Notes: a model not told the origin generated them from the letters alone. A stretch of DNA of 64,000 nt from Sphingobacterium spiritivorum (GCF_016725325.1 NZ_CP068083.1:1736001-1800000); one strand, 5' to 3'; shown: positions 1 through 8,487, counted from the first letter of the stretch. Translations and numbers: made by a program.

Positions 1-599
1 TGATAGTTATCTGAGATCTGATGTCCCAGAATAAAGACAAAACTATTCGTGAAGACCGCATTGCCCTCTGCAACCAGACTTTCTTTTCCATATATCTTTT
101 GAAAACGTTTGAACAGATCCTTAAAAGAGGGATCTACCTGAACGATAGCATTTTGAATTCCACTTTGGACAATTTTTCTAAATTCTTCTGAAAAATCACT
201 TCCAGCCTCTATCTTTAGCACTTTTGCGCCACTTTTTGCATCCAGATACAAGTCTTTTACACGACTCAGGATCAGTACATTTTCTGGGGAGATAGTAGTC
301 TGATCAATAGAAACTTTTGGAATGGACGGACTAATTTTTTGTACCTGAAAAGTCTGACGGTAGTTTTTTTCCGCATAAGGTTCAAGACCTATACTTTGAA
401 ATTCACCGGCGATATAATCTGCTGCTTTCTCGATGTCTTTTGTCAGGGCCGAACGTCCCCGCATCTCGTCCGAAGCCAGTGTATTCAGGATGGTGGTAAT
501 ATAAGCGTTATCTACGACAGGACTTGTGGATTTCTGCGCGGTACTGTTCAGACTGGCACATACGAACAAACCACAAAATAAGGCATTAATTCTGTTCAT
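1..599 (-). CDS. Peptidase M28 family protein, N-terminal part (cut by window edge)
   Basis: The reverse strand opens with an ATG at 599 and stays open to the window edge, giving about 199 residues. It starts with a signal peptide (MNRINALFCGLFVCASLNST, then AQ) and continues into SDEMRGRSALTKDIEKAADY followed by IAGEFQSIGLEPY. That sequence is typical of the N-terminal region of secreted M28 zinc aminopeptidases. The metal-binding catalytic domain would lie beyond the window, so activity cannot be checked. The protein is likely exported and used for peptide degradation in the periplasm or at the surface. The gene is divergent from the rhodanese gene, with about 200 bp between them. The family call rests on the N-terminal signature only. 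Confidence 0.75.
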   Translation of the reverse strand, partial: MNRINALFCGLFVCASLNSTAQKSTSPVVDNAYITTILNTLASDEMRGRSALTKDIEKAADYIAGEFQSIGLEPYAEKNYRQTFQVQKISPSIPKVSIDQTTISPENVLILSRVKDLYLDAKSGAKVLKIEAGSDFSEEFRKIVQSGIQNAIVQVDPSFKDLFKRFQKIYGKESLVAEGNAVFTNSFVFILGHQISDNY

Positions 600-796
600 A
601 ATTAAAAAGGTATTTACATGGGCAAGATACGGATTTTTAATAAAAAGAAATTGTATTGTCAGTGGCACAAATACGAATCGTCCGGAAGAAGGAGAGATGA
701 AATAGTCTGGATTATTTTTTAACACTAAAGAGGGATTCATTATTCCTTTTTCCTTAATGCAAATCCTTATATTTGATTAAAATATTTTAAGAAATC

Positions 797-1111
797 ATGA
801 AAGAAGTATCCGTTGCTGAATTAAAGCAAAAAATCGATAATAATGAGGATTTTCAACTAATAGATGTCCGCGAACCCTTTGAGTATGAGGTGTCTAATCT
901 TGGTGGACTTAATATTCCTTTGGCGGGTATTGTTATTGAAGCTGAAAAAATTGCGAAGGACAAGCCTGTTATTTTCCAGTGTCGTAGTGGCAAACGCAGT
1001 GCACAAGCCGTAATGCTTCTTGAGCAGCAAGGCTTTGATAATCTGGCAAACCTTAAGGGAGGTATTCTGGCCTGGAAAGAAGAAATCGATCCTGAGCTGG
1101 ACGTTTATTAG
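797..1111 (+). CDS. Rhodanese-like domain protein (single-domain sulfurtransferase)
   Basis: This is a 104-aa single rhodanese domain without a signal peptide, so it is cytoplasmic. The features visible are LIDVREPFEYEVSNL, the substrate-entry motif of rhodaneses, and the active-site loop CRSGKRSAQA around residues 62-71, with the catalytic cysteine that would carry a persulfide. The C-terminal NLKGGILAWKE is also typical. Such proteins move sulfane sulfur, and the physiological acceptor is unknown. Two small membrane-protein genes follow closely downstream (8 nt, then a 4-nt overlap), which suggests one transcript, but their relation to sulfur transfer is unknown. Confidence 0.92.
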   Translation: MKEVSVAELKQKIDNNEDFQLIDVREPFEYEVSNLGGLNIPLAGIVIEAEKIAKDKPVIFQCRSGKRSAQAVMLLEQQGFDNLANLKGGILAWKEEIDPELDVY

Positions 1112-1118
1112 TCTGCAC

Positions 1119-1430
1119 ATGAAAAATCTGGAGCATCAGACCAAACAAGCTTTTTTGTTTAGTCTTGCTTTTTATGTAATAGGCCTGCTGGCCTGTTTTA
1201 TCAATATACAGTTTGCAACACTGATTATAAGTGTTTCCTTATTGATTTCCCTGATCTGGGTATTTCTCGTTCTTAGAGAGATCTTTCTTTCAGGGAGAAT
1301 TTCTAATGTAGAACGATTTGGATTAGCAATTTTCATTGTAATGGGAAATATCCTTGCGGGAGCTGTATATTTTTGGTTTTTACGGAATAGGGTAATCCAT
1401 TCCGTTCCGAAAAATAAGTTTAATAAATGA
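1119..1430 (+). CDS. Small membrane protein of unknown function (about 103 aa)
   Basis: I chose the ATG at 1119, 8 nt after the rhodanese stop; a longer open frame would run back into the rhodanese gene. The product has three predicted hydrophobic segments (about residues 12-30, 33-52 and 65-88), with a basic C-terminus ending in KNKFNK. No enzyme motif is visible. The stop overlaps the start of the next gene (ATGA), which indicates translational coupling and a three-gene operon with the rhodanese. I do not recognise the family. Confidence 0.7.
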   Translation: MKNLEHQTKQAFLFSLAFYVIGLLACFINIQFATLIISVSLLISLIWVFLVLREIFLSGRISNVERFGLAIFIVMGNILAGAVYFWFLRNRVIHSVPKNKFNK

Positions 1431-1669
1431 AAAAAGAGATTATTTATAATGTAGGCCTGAATGTGGGAATGATGCTGCTTATCATGATCGGGTATACAGC
1501 CTACAAGAGTGGGAATGCATTGATTTTCGGATTGTCTATTGCGCTGGGAGTCGTACTGATCTACCTGAAAATTGTGTTGCTGAAACAGGTCCGAAGAAAG
1601 ACAAGGACACCTCAGCAGGTTCCGTTGAAGACCACGACAACAACAAAGAAGAAAAAAAAACGGGCTTAA
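1427..1669 (+). CDS. Small two-helix membrane protein (DUF6358-like)
   Basis: The 80-aa product begins at an ATG that overlaps the previous stop by 4 nt. Two hydrophobic helices (about residues 8-27 and 31-51) are followed by a very basic tail rich in Thr and Lys, which should lie in the cytoplasm. The layout resembles small Sphingobacteriaceae proteins filed as DUF6358, but that is recollection and was not checked. The stop codon lies inside the stem of the terminator shared with gcvT. Confidence 0.65.
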   Translation: MKKEIIYNVGLNVGMMLLIMIGYTAYKSGNALIFGLSIALGVVLIYLKIVLLKQVRRKTRTPQQVPLKTTTTTKKKKKRA

Positions 1670-1690
1670 TTTTAAGCCCGTTTCTTTTTT
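1658..1690. terminator. Bidirectional intrinsic terminator between the rhodanese operon and gcvT
   Basis: Arms at 1658-1669 and 1672-1683 are perfectly complementary (12 bp, core CGGGCTTAA). A T-run follows on the plus strand and an A-run (1651-1660) precedes, so it can end transcription from both sides. Confidence 0.88.
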
Positions 1691-2771
1691 ATTTTACAAA
1701 TGGCGGTTTTGCCACTTTAGCTTTAATCTTCTGATTGCGGATGTGGATAAAGATTTCTGTACCTTCTTTAGCAAAAGCCTGATCAACATAGCCTAATCCG
1801 ACAGACTTTTTCAGTGATGGTGACTGCGTTCCGGAAGTAACACGACCGATAACATTTCCGTCTGCATCTACTATTTCATAGTCGTGACGGGGAATACCGC
1901 GGTCAATCATTTCAAAACCTACTAATTTTTGTTTTACTCCGGCTTCTTTTTCGGCTTTCAGATTAGCAGAATTTACAAAATCCTTTGTGAATTTCGTTAC
2001 CCAGCCCAATCCTGCAGCTAATGGCGAAGTGTTATCATCGATATCATTACCATACAGGCAAAAGCCCATTTCCAGACGAAGTGTGTCTCTTGCACCTAAA
2101 CCTATTGGTTTAATGCCATAAGCTGCTCCTGCTTCAAATATGGCATCCCATACTTTCTGTGCATCCTCATTAGCAACATAAATTTCAAAACCACCGGCTC
2201 CGGTGTATCCTGTTGCTGACACCAATACATTGTCTACACCTGCAAAAGTACCTTTAGCAAAAGTGTAATATTCCATTGGAGCAAGCTCTATATCAGTAAG
2301 TGACTGTAAAGCTTCGGCAGCCTTAGGACCCTGAACTGCAAATAATGAAGTCTGATCAGAGATATCTTTCATCTCTACACCATATGTATTGTATTTGCTG
2401 ATCCAGTTCCAATCTTTTTCTATATTGGATGCATTGACAACAAGGAAATAAGTCTTTTCATCAATACGGTAAGTCAGGAAGTCATCTACGATACCTCCAT
2501 TTTCATTCGGAAGATATCCGTATTGTACTTTTCCGTCATATAATTTGGATACATCGTTTGAAGATACTTTCTGAAGTAAATCCAGCACATTGTCTCCCTT
2601 TAAAATAAATTCACCCATATGACTTACATCAAACACGCCAACACCGTTGCGTACCGTTTCATGTTCGTCATTAATCCCAGAATATTGAACCGGCATATTG
2701 AATCCCGCGAAAGGGACCATTTTTGCGCCCAACGCAATGTGATGCTCCGTAAGAGCTGTATTTTTAGACAT
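1689..2771 (-). CDS. gcvT: Glycine cleavage system aminomethyltransferase (T-protein)
   Basis: The 360-aa product transfers the methylene group from the aminomethyl-lipoyl H-protein to tetrahydrofolate, releasing ammonia. The start [20 protein letters not shown] followed by [10 protein letters not shown] is typical of GcvT, as are [24 protein letters not shown] and the C-terminal barrel containing [11 protein letters not shown] chose the ATG at 2771 rather than the ATG 27 bases upstream because a TAAATTTG -7 box on this strand (2796-2803) overlaps the longer start, and because family proteins begin here. The gcvP gene is about 11 kb away and not in an operon with it; no gcvH is in the window. 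Confidence 0.95.
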   Translation of the reverse strand: MSKNTALTEHHIALGAKMVPFAGFNMPVQYSGINDEHETVRNGVGVFDVSHMGEFILKGDNVLDLLQKVSSNDVSKLYDGKVQYGYLPNENGGIVDDFLTYRIDEKTYFLVVNASNIEKDWNWISKYNTYGVEMKDISDQTSLFAVQGPKAAEALQSLTDIELAPMEYYTFAKGTFAGVDNVLVSATGYTGAGGFEIYVANEDAQKVWDAIFEAGAAYGIKPIGLGARDTLRLEMGFCLYGNDIDDNTSPLAAGLGWVTKFTKDFVNSANLKAEKEAGVKQKLVGFEMIDRGIPRHDYEIVDADGNVIGRVTSGTQSPSLKKSVGLGYVDQAFAKEGTEIFIHIRNQKIKAKVAKPPFVK

Positions 2772-2851
2772 AAACAACTTAAGTTTAATTTTGTACAAAT
2801 TTATAAATTAAACCCACAAAAAATGAGGGTTTACGCTTTTTGTGCAATCGT

Positions 2852-3685
2852 TTACTTGGGCAAGGTGAGTTTATATATGATAGACTCGTTTTCGTCATTA
2901 TCACGATCCTCACAAAGCAGAAATTGAACAGACTTCTGATCTTCTCCATAAAAAGTAATGCCCTCGATCTTATGTGTTGTAGAAATCTCGAGAGTATTCT
3001 TTATTTCAAATGTGTCTGCATCCATTACTCCGATGAGCGACCCTCCGATCTCTCCGTCATGATAATTGGAATTGGAGTCTTCTGCTGCAGCAATAAAATA
3101 GATCTGACCCTGGTGTATGATGGCATCTGTAAAACCAGTGCTGATCGTCTTGATGGCAGGCAGAGCAATATCCTTCCACAGAATTTCCTTTTCCGGCTGC
3201 TTTCGGTTGATTTGGAAAACAACATTGCGCTTCTGAGGTCCGTTTCCTCTGTTGAATATGAGAATGCGGTCCTTTTCTACAATAGCACCTTCAATATTGA
3301 AATCAGCCTCCGCAATGTTTGCGGCCTTCTGCAACCTTGCATAAAGGGCTGTCAGATCCACCGAATTTACATTGAAAGATTTATCCGGGAAGACCTCAAA
3401 GCCCCTGTTCCGTTTCACTGTCGAACCGGAGCCATATAGAAATAATGTATTGTTATACAGACTGATTGCCTCAATGTCTGCTTTTTCTTTTTTAATAACA
3501 TTTTCTCCCAGTATTTCGGAAGAAGTCAGGGGAAACTTCTGAAGTTGATTTTTTTCGGGAAGATAGTCATATATGTAATGGCTGTTATCAGCTATCAGAT
3601 ACAGATGGGACTGATTGTATACTAATCCGGAAGCTGCGCTGATGCCGATTATTTTACAGAAAACCTCTAAGATAAATGTATTCAT
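2852..3685 (-). CDS. Beta-propeller-like protein of unknown function (DUF6929-like)
   Basis: The 277-aa protein has repeated short beta-strand motifs of the propeller kind, for example SGLVYNQSHLYLIADNSHYI, ADIEAISLYNNTLFLYGSGS and SLIGVMDADTFEIKNT. The start is in the frame just 3 nt from the downstream truC-like gene, so both are probably read together. The first residues are hydrophobic but not a convincing signal peptide. Homologues in Bacteroidota are, to my recollection, grouped as DUF6929. No catalytic residues can be named. Confidence 0.6.
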   Translation of the reverse strand: MNTFILEVFCKIIGISAASGLVYNQSHLYLIADNSHYIYDYLPEKNQLQKFPLTSSEILGENVIKKEKADIEAISLYNNTLFLYGSGSTVKRNRGFEVFPDKSFNVNSVDLTALYARLQKAANIAEADFNIEGAIVEKDRILIFNRGNGPQKRNVVFQINRKQPEKEILWKDIALPAIKTISTGFTDAIIHQGQIYFIAAAEDSNSNYHDGEIGGSLIGVMDADTFEIKNTLEISTTHKIEGITFYGEDQKSVQFLLCEDRDNDENESIIYKLTLPK

Positions 3686-3687
3686 GA

Positions 3688-4380
3688 CTAAAGATTTGGT
3701 GACTCTAATTTTAAAATAGATAATACCCTTTCAAACTCCGGCTGTAAAGGTGCTTTTATGTATACCGTACTTCCTGTTGATGGATGTTCAAAAGATAGCT
3801 GTGATGCATGAAGCATCATGGTGTCCATTTCGAAACGTTCCTTCCACAATTTGTTTTGCTTATTACAACCATGAGGGCGGTCGCCCAGTATAGGATGAAA
3901 AATGTGAGCAAAATGTTTTCGCAATTGATGCATGCGTCCCGTCTCCGGATTGGCTTCTACAAGAGAATATCTGGAAGTCGGGAAGTTACCTGTAGGAAGA
4001 TCAATTTCAGTCCGTGACAATGTCTTATAATCTGTAAAAGCCTCTTGTTCTTCTCCATTCTCTTTTCTCAACGGGTAGTCTATCTGACCGTTATCTTCTG
4101 TATATCCTCTTACTATTGCCAGATAAGACTTATGCATTTTTCGTTCCTGAAACAGGAGTTGCAATGACTTGTCCATCTCCTTCGTAAGAGAGAATAACAA
4201 TATGCCTCCTGTTTTGCGGTCCAGTCTGTGAGCAGGATATACGCGTTGCTGCAGCTGATCACGAAGGAGTTGCAGCGCAAATTCAGAAGCGTCCCGGGCT
4301 ATAGGCGAACGATGCACCAGCAAACCATGTGGTTTATTTATAGCGATAATCTCCTGATCCTGATATAGAATATCCAGCAT
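3688..4380 (-). CDS. truC: RluA-family RNA pseudouridine synthase, TruC-like
   Basis: The 230-aa protein converts uridine to pseudouridine in RNA. The catalytic motif HRLDRKTGGILLFSL, around residues 52-66, carries the essential aspartate. The C-terminal HPILGDRPHG followed by NKLWKERF and LHASQLSFEHP resembles TruC, which acts on U65 of tRNA. There is no S4 domain, in keeping with TruC rather than RluC/RluD. It is the first of a minus-strand gene pair with the propeller protein 3 nt downstream. The exact RNA target is inferred from family resemblance. Confidence 0.85.
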   Translation of the reverse strand: MLDILYQDQEIIAINKPHGLLVHRSPIARDASEFALQLLRDQLQQRVYPAHRLDRKTGGILLFSLTKEMDKSLQLLFQERKMHKSYLAIVRGYTEDNGQIDYPLRKENGEEQEAFTDYKTLSRTEIDLPTGNFPTSRYSLVEANPETGRMHQLRKHFAHIFHPILGDRPHGCNKQNKLWKERFEMDTMMLHASQLSFEHPSTGSTVYIKAPLQPEFERVLSILKLESPNL

Positions 4381-4389
4381 TATCTTTTG

Positions 4390-4761
4390 TTATATTTTTT
4401 TAAGAACTTTGATGATATCCGTTATTTTTTCGTCTATCTTACTGCTTAACCATACTTTTCCGAAGGCACCAATACCGATCACGGTTTGTTTATTTTCCCA
4501 GCGAACCTTTGTTGTCGAGAATAAATAATAATTGTCTATCTGTACGCTTCCCTTCATAAACTGATTGATCATCTGGTCTCCAAACAACTGCATCCCAAAA
4601 TCAAATGCATCCTGATGTTTGTAACTTAGCTGCTCTTTTAAGATTTGCTTTGCTTTGTCCCGTATAATCTCTTCGTGTTTTTCACGCGGAGGATTTGTTA
4701 AGAATGCGGTGATCATGATAATGATCAGCACAAGTGCTATATATCTGCTTTTATTTTTCAT
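4390..4761 (-). CDS. DUF4359 family protein
   Basis: The 123-aa product has an N-terminal hydrophobic segment (residues 8-23, a signal or anchor), then a region with TNPPREKHEEIIRDKAKQIL and a C-terminal half with VIGIGAFGKVWLSSKIDEKI. These match DUF4359 as I recall it. The function of the family is unknown. It sits 9 nt upstream of the truC-like gene on the same strand, after a terminator that ends the DUF4112 unit. Confidence 0.75.
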   Translation of the reverse strand: MKNKSRYIALVLIIIMITAFLTNPPREKHEEIIRDKAKQILKEQLSYKHQDAFDFGMQLFGDQMINQFMKGSVQIDNYYLFSTTKVRWENKQTVIGIGAFGKVWLSSKIDEKITDIIKVLKKI

Positions 4762-4777
4762 ACTATCGCTATATAAA

Positions 4778-4811
4778 CAAAAATAGCGTTAAACTTTCGC
4801 TTAACGCTATT
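4778..4811 (-). terminator. Intrinsic terminator of the SIMPL-DUF4112 unit
   Basis: Arms 4782-4792 and 4801-4811 (AATAGCGTTAA and its complement) form an 11-bp stem with an 8-nt loop, followed on the minus strand by TTTTTG. It lies directly downstream of the DUF4112 gene. Confidence 0.8.
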
Positions 4812-4830
4812 CTTAAAGAAAGATCTTTTT

Positions 4831-5316
4831 TTAAAAGATAAGGTGATAGATCCAGCCGGTAAGTTGCCAAAGAATGAAAATCATAATCCCGCAAATCAAC
4901 AGGAGTATACCCAATACTGCTGCCACTAACCAGACTCCAGATCCCTGATGCTTTCCTTCATAATAATGTTCCCTCAAGATTTCCACATTGCGCTGATTGG
5001 ATTTCTTAAAAAAGTCAAAGATATTTCCTAAAAACGGAATGGCACCCAATATTGCATCAATCATAATATTGATCAACATCTTGACCACCGCTTTAGAACT
5101 TACCCCGTTCCTCCACATCACCATGACCAGCATCAGTGATGTCGAAAAGGTAACCAGATTGCCTGCAAATGGGATCAGATTAAGAAGAGGATCTAGTCCG
5201 AACCGAACCCCGCCAATCTTAAATTTGTTGTCCAGTATCCAGGATACTCTTTCTACCCAGGCAAAATCCTGCTTTAAGCGGAGTTCTTTTTCTTCGGGCA
5301 ATAGAATTTTTGGCAT
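4831..5316 (-). CDS. DUF4112 domain-containing membrane protein
   Basis: The 161-aa protein shows the DUF4112 hallmark: WILDNKFKIGGVRFGLDPLL followed by NLIPFAGN, with a second copy of the turn (AILGAIPFLGNIFDFFKKSN). The two similar glycine/proline turns follow membrane-associated helices, and a strong transmembrane helix lies at about residues 129-152. Its function is unknown. It starts 4 nt after the SIMPL gene, so the two form an operon closed by the hairpin at 4778. Confidence 0.85.
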   Translation of the reverse strand: MPKILLPEEKELRLKQDFAWVERVSWILDNKFKIGGVRFGLDPLLNLIPFAGNLVTFSTSLMLVMVMWRNGVSSKAVVKMLINIMIDAILGAIPFLGNIFDFFKKSNQRNVEILREHYYEGKHQGSGVWLVAAVLGILLLICGIMIFILWQLTGWIYHLIF

Positions 5317-5319
5317 GGA

Positions 5320-6042
5320 TTATAATAATTCAAATATCGCATCTATCTCCATATATATTTTGATAGGTTTGATATCTATGTCCAGACTTTCCTGTTCCGG
5401 TGCTCCGCCCATTACATCCGCAGATTTGAATGACATAGTGCGTACACTCGGCGCATAATTAGCAAAATTGAAGCTCGTATTGTCATTGATGATTAATACT
5501 TTACCAACTTTATCGCCTGCAGCTGCAGCTAAGATTGTTGCATTGCTTTTCGCATCATTAACAGCTTCTGTTTTTAATTGTTTCTCCAGTTCTTTCTTTC
5601 CGGAATAGTCATATTCATTGATAGATGTATTTTGAAGCCCTTTAGCATCGACATCATCAAACAGACTGTTCAGTTTGGAAAGGTCCGTTACTTTCAGACG
5701 ATACTGACGTGACTGCAGTAATTCTGAGTTTTTCTTTTTCTTAGCGTCGTTATTGTTGTAGCTCCAAATATTCTGAATGGTGAAATCTTCTTTTTTGATT
5801 CCATTAGCTATAGCAGCATCAAACAATTGTTTCTCCAGTGTTTCAATAGTTACTTTCTTTTTGGTATTTCCGTCCAGGTAGTACTCTTTTAAAGATACAG
5901 AAAGATAAATAATGTCCGGTGTGACTTCTTTTTCAGCTTTTCCTTTTGTTGATACCTTGCGTAGATTGTCTGTAACTTGTTGTTGTGCGTACGTGGTTCC
6001 CATAATTCCTAGAATTAAAATACCTAATATTATTTTCTTCAT
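5320..6042 (-). CDS. SIMPL domain (DUF541) periplasmic protein
   Basis: The 240-aa product has a clear signal peptide (MKKIILGILILGIMGTTYAQ). KVSTKGKAEKEVTPDIIYLS is the start of the SIMPL/DUF541 fold, and residues 100-180 contain the typical YRLKVTDLSKLNSLFDDVDA segment and AVNDAKSNATILAAAAGDKV. Members resemble E. coli YggE and are linked by some studies to oxidative-stress tolerance, but the biochemical role is open. It is the first gene of a pair with the DUF4112 gene. Confidence 0.88.
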   Translation of the reverse strand: MKKIILGILILGIMGTTYAQQQVTDNLRKVSTKGKAEKEVTPDIIYLSVSLKEYYLDGNTKKKVTIETLEKQLFDAAIANGIKKEDFTIQNIWSYNNNDAKKKKNSELLQSRQYRLKVTDLSKLNSLFDDVDAKGLQNTSINEYDYSGKKELEKQLKTEAVNDAKSNATILAAAAGDKVGKVLIINDNTSFNFANYAPSVRTMSFKSADVMGGAPEQESLDIDIKPIKIYMEIDAIFELL

Positions 6043-6140
6043 ATCTGTTGTTTTATGTGTGAAAACCTGTCAAAAACTTGACCATTTTTCATACAATAAG
6101 TGAAATATAGACGTAAAAAAGAGAATTTAGTTTAATGTTT

Positions 6141-6173
6141 TTTGCCGATTTTAAATAATTATAAATATCTTTA
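6141..6173 (+). promoter_or_regulatory. Putative promoter of the cold-shock gene
   Basis: TTG at 6142-6144 and TATCTTTA at 6166-6173 lie 21 nt apart. This fits the Bacteroidota TTTG/TAnnTTTG pattern with one mismatch. Transcription would start near 6179, leaving a short leader before the ATG at 6195. Confidence 0.5.
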
Positions 6174-6194
6174 GGGAATTAAATATTATACAAA

Positions 6195-6386
6195 ATGCAA
6201 GAAGGAGTAGTAAAATTCTTTAATGAAGCCAAAGGTTTCGGTTTCATCATCCCTAATTCTGGTGAAGGAGAAATCTTTGTTCACGTTACTGGATTAATTG
6301 ACAAAATTCGTGAAAACGACAATGTTTCTTACGAAGTAGAACAAGGCCGTAAAGGTCTTAACGCGGTAAATGTAAAAGTTATCTAA
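6195..6386 (+). CDS. Cold-shock domain protein (CspA family)
   Basis: The 63-aa single cold-shock domain contains the nucleic-acid-binding motifs KGFGFI (RNP1, residues 13-18) and EIFVHV (RNP2, residues 26-31). It binds single-stranded RNA or DNA and acts as an RNA chaperone in the cytoplasm. The start lies downstream of an AT-rich promoter, and the gene is monocistronic with a strong terminator 30 nt downstream. It is slightly shorter than the usual 66-70 aa but complete across the fold. Confidence 0.93.
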   Translation: MQEGVVKFFNEAKGFGFIIPNSGEGEIFVHVTGLIDKIRENDNVSYEVEQGRKGLNAVNVKVI

Positions 6387-6414
6387 TTAATAGATTCAAG
6401 ATATATTTATTGTG

Positions 6415-6452
6415 AAAAGAGCCGTTTTCGATATCGAAAACGGCTCTTTTTT
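6415..6452. terminator. Bidirectional terminator between csp and recO
   Basis: A perfect 36-nt palindrome spans 6415-6450 (arms AAAAGAGCCGTTTTCGAT and complement), with T-runs on both strands. It ends the plus-strand csp gene and the minus-strand recO gene. Confidence 0.92.
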
Positions 6453-7175
6453 TTATCGGAATATTTCTTCAAGTATATATACAGAATTTATTTCCCCAAA
6501 ATTCGCAACATGTATATTATAAAAGTCCAGAATCTTAGAGAGCAGTAGGGCACGCTCTTCTTTATTGATTTTAAGGGCTGCAGCAGAGGCATAGGTCGAT
6601 CCGATAAGCTGATGAAATATTTCAGTATGCGGAGGCTGTAATACATCGCTGTGAGCGGGTAGAGAGCTGCTGAAATTTCCTTCTCTCAGATCAAAATAGG
6701 GTAGAACTTTTGTTCCTACATTCGGGAGGAACCCCAAAAACATGCTGAGTTTTATAAGAAAAGTAAGGTGAAAGTTGGCCAGACTGTGATCTGTTTCATC
6801 GAGATAACGTATAGACTGAAAAATAAAATTAAACAGAAATCCGTCATGCTGTTGTTGCTTTAATGACTTGTACAGCACCTCATTAAGAAAAATGGCGATA
6901 GAGCTCTTTACAATATGGTAAGGCAGATCCAGTAAAGGAGGAGTCTGATGTGCTTCAGAGATGCGTTGCAGATTGTTATTGTCCTTGTGATAAACGATCA
7001 GTTCCAGCAGATGAAGAGGCTGAAAGAGATTAGCCTTTATCTTTGCTTTCGGTTTTTTTGCTCCGTTGACCAGATAGGATTGCAGGCCGAAACTTTCTGT
7101 ATAAACCTGCACGACCACACTACTTTCAGAGTAGTTTGTCAGTTTGAGGGCTATACCTTTTGTTTTGTGAAGCAT
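6453..7175 (-). CDS. recO: DNA repair protein RecO
   Basis: The 240-aa protein takes part in RecFOR loading of RecA on gapped DNA. The N-terminal OB-fold segment MLHKTKGIALKLTNYSESSV followed by VVQVYTESFG is diagnostic. The middle helical region (SSIAIFLNEVLYKSLK) and LSMFLGFLPN also match RecO. The four-cysteine zinc site of some RecO proteins is not visible here, which is common in Bacteroidota. It is transcribed towards the csp terminator, 57 nt downstream of a small membrane-protein gene. Confidence 0.93.
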   Translation of the reverse strand: MLHKTKGIALKLTNYSESSVVVQVYTESFGLQSYLVNGAKKPKAKIKANLFQPLHLLELIVYHKDNNNLQRISEAHQTPPLLDLPYHIVKSSIAIFLNEVLYKSLKQQQHDGFLFNFIFQSIRYLDETDHSLANFHLTFLIKLSMFLGFLPNVGTKVLPYFDLREGNFSSSLPAHSDVLQPPHTEIFHQLIGSTYASAAALKINKEERALLLSKILDFYNIHVANFGEINSVYILEEIFR

Positions 7176-7232
7176 GGTTTTCCGATTGAGGCAGGCAAAA
7201 ATACGAATTTGACAGTTGTAATATCTGCCTCT

Positions 7233-7460
7233 CTAATCTTTGTGTTGCTCTTCCTGTCTGGATTCGATAATGCTCTTTCTTTCTATCTTACGGATCAGGC
7301 TGTAAATAATTGTTACAAATCCCCAACTGAAAACAAGGACCCCGAGAATCATGATAATCTTGTATAGATCAATCTCTTGGTGCATCATCCAGTATCCCCC
7401 ATAGATGATCAGTATGCCGGATACAGATAGTATAAGCCCTCTTCGTAAATATTTGTTCAT
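7233..7460 (-). CDS. Small two-helix membrane protein of unknown function
   Basis: The 75-aa product has two hydrophobic helices (about residues 9-26 and 32-54) and a charged C-terminal tail (RKIERKSIIESRQEEQHKD) likely facing the cytoplasm. A TAACTTTG -7 box on the minus strand (7494-7501) lies about 34 nt upstream of the start and supports the ORF. It precedes recO by 57 nt. I recognise no family. Confidence 0.6.
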   Translation of the reverse strand: MNKYLRRGLILSVSGILIIYGGYWMMHQEIDLYKIIMILGVLVFSWGFVTIIYSLIRKIERKSIIESRQEEQHKD

Positions 7461-7517
7461 TGTGAATTGTTGAAAACTATTTGATTAAAGATACAAAGTT
7501 AGATTAAAATAAAAAGT

Positions 7518-7525
7518 TATTTTTG
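7518..7525 (+). promoter_or_regulatory. Candidate -7 element for the rpmB operon
   Basis: TATTTTTG matches TAnnTTTG and lies 143 nt before rpmB. It partly faces the minus-strand -7 box at 7494-7501, so the two divergent promoters overlap. A clear -33 TTTG is not seen, and further TTTG-containing sites lie between here and rpmB. Confidence 0.4.
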
Positions 7526-7667
7526 CGCTCCAACCTATCCTGTGTCATAAATATTTTAAATATTTCCCGCTCAGGTCTTGTATTTGCAAAAAGAAATATA
7601 GATATTTGCAAACTCTTTGCGAAAAGACATATTAGTAATATACAGACAACAATAAAAATCAGATATC

Positions 7668-7901
7668 ATGTCAAGAATTTGTGATTTAACAGGCAAGACG
7701 GCATTAAATGGTTACCGCGTATCGAATTCGAACGCAAAAACCAAACGTAAATTTTATCCAAACTTACAAACGAAACGTTTCTTCATTCCAGAAGAAAATC
7801 GTTGGATTACGTTAAAAGTTTCAACTTCGGCGATTAAGACGATTAATAAAAACGGCATCACTGCTGCTATTAATACGTTTATTAAAAAAGGATCTATCTA
7901 A
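7668..7901 (+). CDS. rpmB: 50S ribosomal protein L28
   Basis: The 77-aa protein begins MSRICDLTGKTALNGYRVSN, where the CDLTGK motif and following NGYRVSNSNAKTKRKFYPNL are typical of bL28. The C-terminal VSTSAIKTINKNGI also fits. It is a structural component of the large ribosomal subunit. It is the first gene of rpmB-rpmG-DUF4295, with 76 nt to rpmG, which is the standard order in Bacteroidota. Confidence 0.97.
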   Translation: MSRICDLTGKTALNGYRVSNSNAKTKRKFYPNLQTKRFFIPEENRWITLKVSTSAIKTINKNGITAAINTFIKKGSI

Positions 7902-7977
7902 TTAGGTCAGTCGCCTGTTGCATTAAATATTCTGAAATTCAATCCCCGTCAAGGCGGATATAAAATAAAGTAAAACA

Positions 7978-8160
7978 ATGGCTAAAAAAGGAAATAGAGT
8001 ACAAGTAATCTTAGAGTGTACTGAGCACAAAGAAAGTGGTCTTCCGGGAATGTCTCGCTATATCACCACAAAAAACAAAAAGAACACAACTGAACGTCTT
8101 GAATTGAAAAAATTCAATCCGGTGTTGAGAAAAGTTACTGTTCACAAAGAAATTAAATAA
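7978..8160 (+). CDS. rpmG: 50S ribosomal protein L33
   Basis: The 60-aa product has [20 protein letters not shown] and [20 protein letters not shown], the bL33 signature. The zinc-binding CxxC pairs of some L33 paralogues are absent (only one cysteine is seen), so this is a zinc-free (C-minus) L33 form. It lies between rpmB and the DUF4295 gene in one operon. Confidence 0.97.
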   Translation: MAKKGNRVQVILECTEHKESGLPGMSRYITTKNKKNTTERLELKKFNPVLRKVTVHKEIK

Positions 8161-8210
8161 TCATTATCACAAGATCCCTTCAGGGATATTGAGTTAAAAA
8201 ATATAAAACC

Positions 8211-8372
8211 ATGGCAAAGAAAGCAGTTGCATCGTTACAAAAAGGTGGCGGTAAAGAATTTACAAAGGTTATTATTACTACTCGTTCTGCAAAAACTGGA
8301 GCTTATACTTTCAAATCAAGCATGATTCACAATGATAAAGTGAAAGATGCTTTAGCTGCAGCTACTAAATAA
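8211..8372 (+). CDS. DUF4295 small basic protein
   Basis: This small gene (53 aa) begins MAKKAVASLQKGGGKEFTKV and ends DALAAATK. It matches DUF4295, which is found almost only in Bacteroidota right after rpmG. The start ATG at 8211 follows rpmG by 50 nt. It is highly basic and rich in lysine, so a ribosome-associated role is plausible but is inference. A terminator follows at 8424. Confidence 0.9.
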   Translation: MAKKAVASLQKGGGKEFTKVIITTRSAKTGAYTFKSSMIHNDKVKDALAAATK

Positions 8373-8423
8373 GACGAAACAGTAAGATATTCCTTTTTTA
8401 AAGTTTTTCTTTAAAAAATTCTC

Positions 8424-8462
8424 AAAAGCCGTTTTGGTATATTACCGAAAGGGCTTTTTTCG
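8424..8462 (+). terminator. Intrinsic terminator after the ribosomal operon
   Basis: AAAAGCC at 8424-8430 pairs with GGCTTTT at 8452-8458. An inner stem TTTTGGT/ACCGAAA is separated from it by one G-G mismatch. A T-run follows. Confidence 0.8.
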
Positions 8463-8469
8463 TTACATC

Positions 8470-8487
8470 TAAATTTGCGTATATTTG
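8470..8487 (+). promoter_or_regulatory. Two candidate -7 elements upstream of ftsY
   Basis: TAAATTTG (8470-8477) and TATATTTG (8480-8487) both fit TAnnTTTG, about 90 nt before ftsY and just after the ribosomal terminator. No good -33 TTTG is visible for either. Confidence 0.45.

Noticed and set aside
339-581. Short plus-strand ORF opposite the M28 peptidase
   Set aside because: It is antisense to a well-supported peptidase frame and has no family-like sequence.
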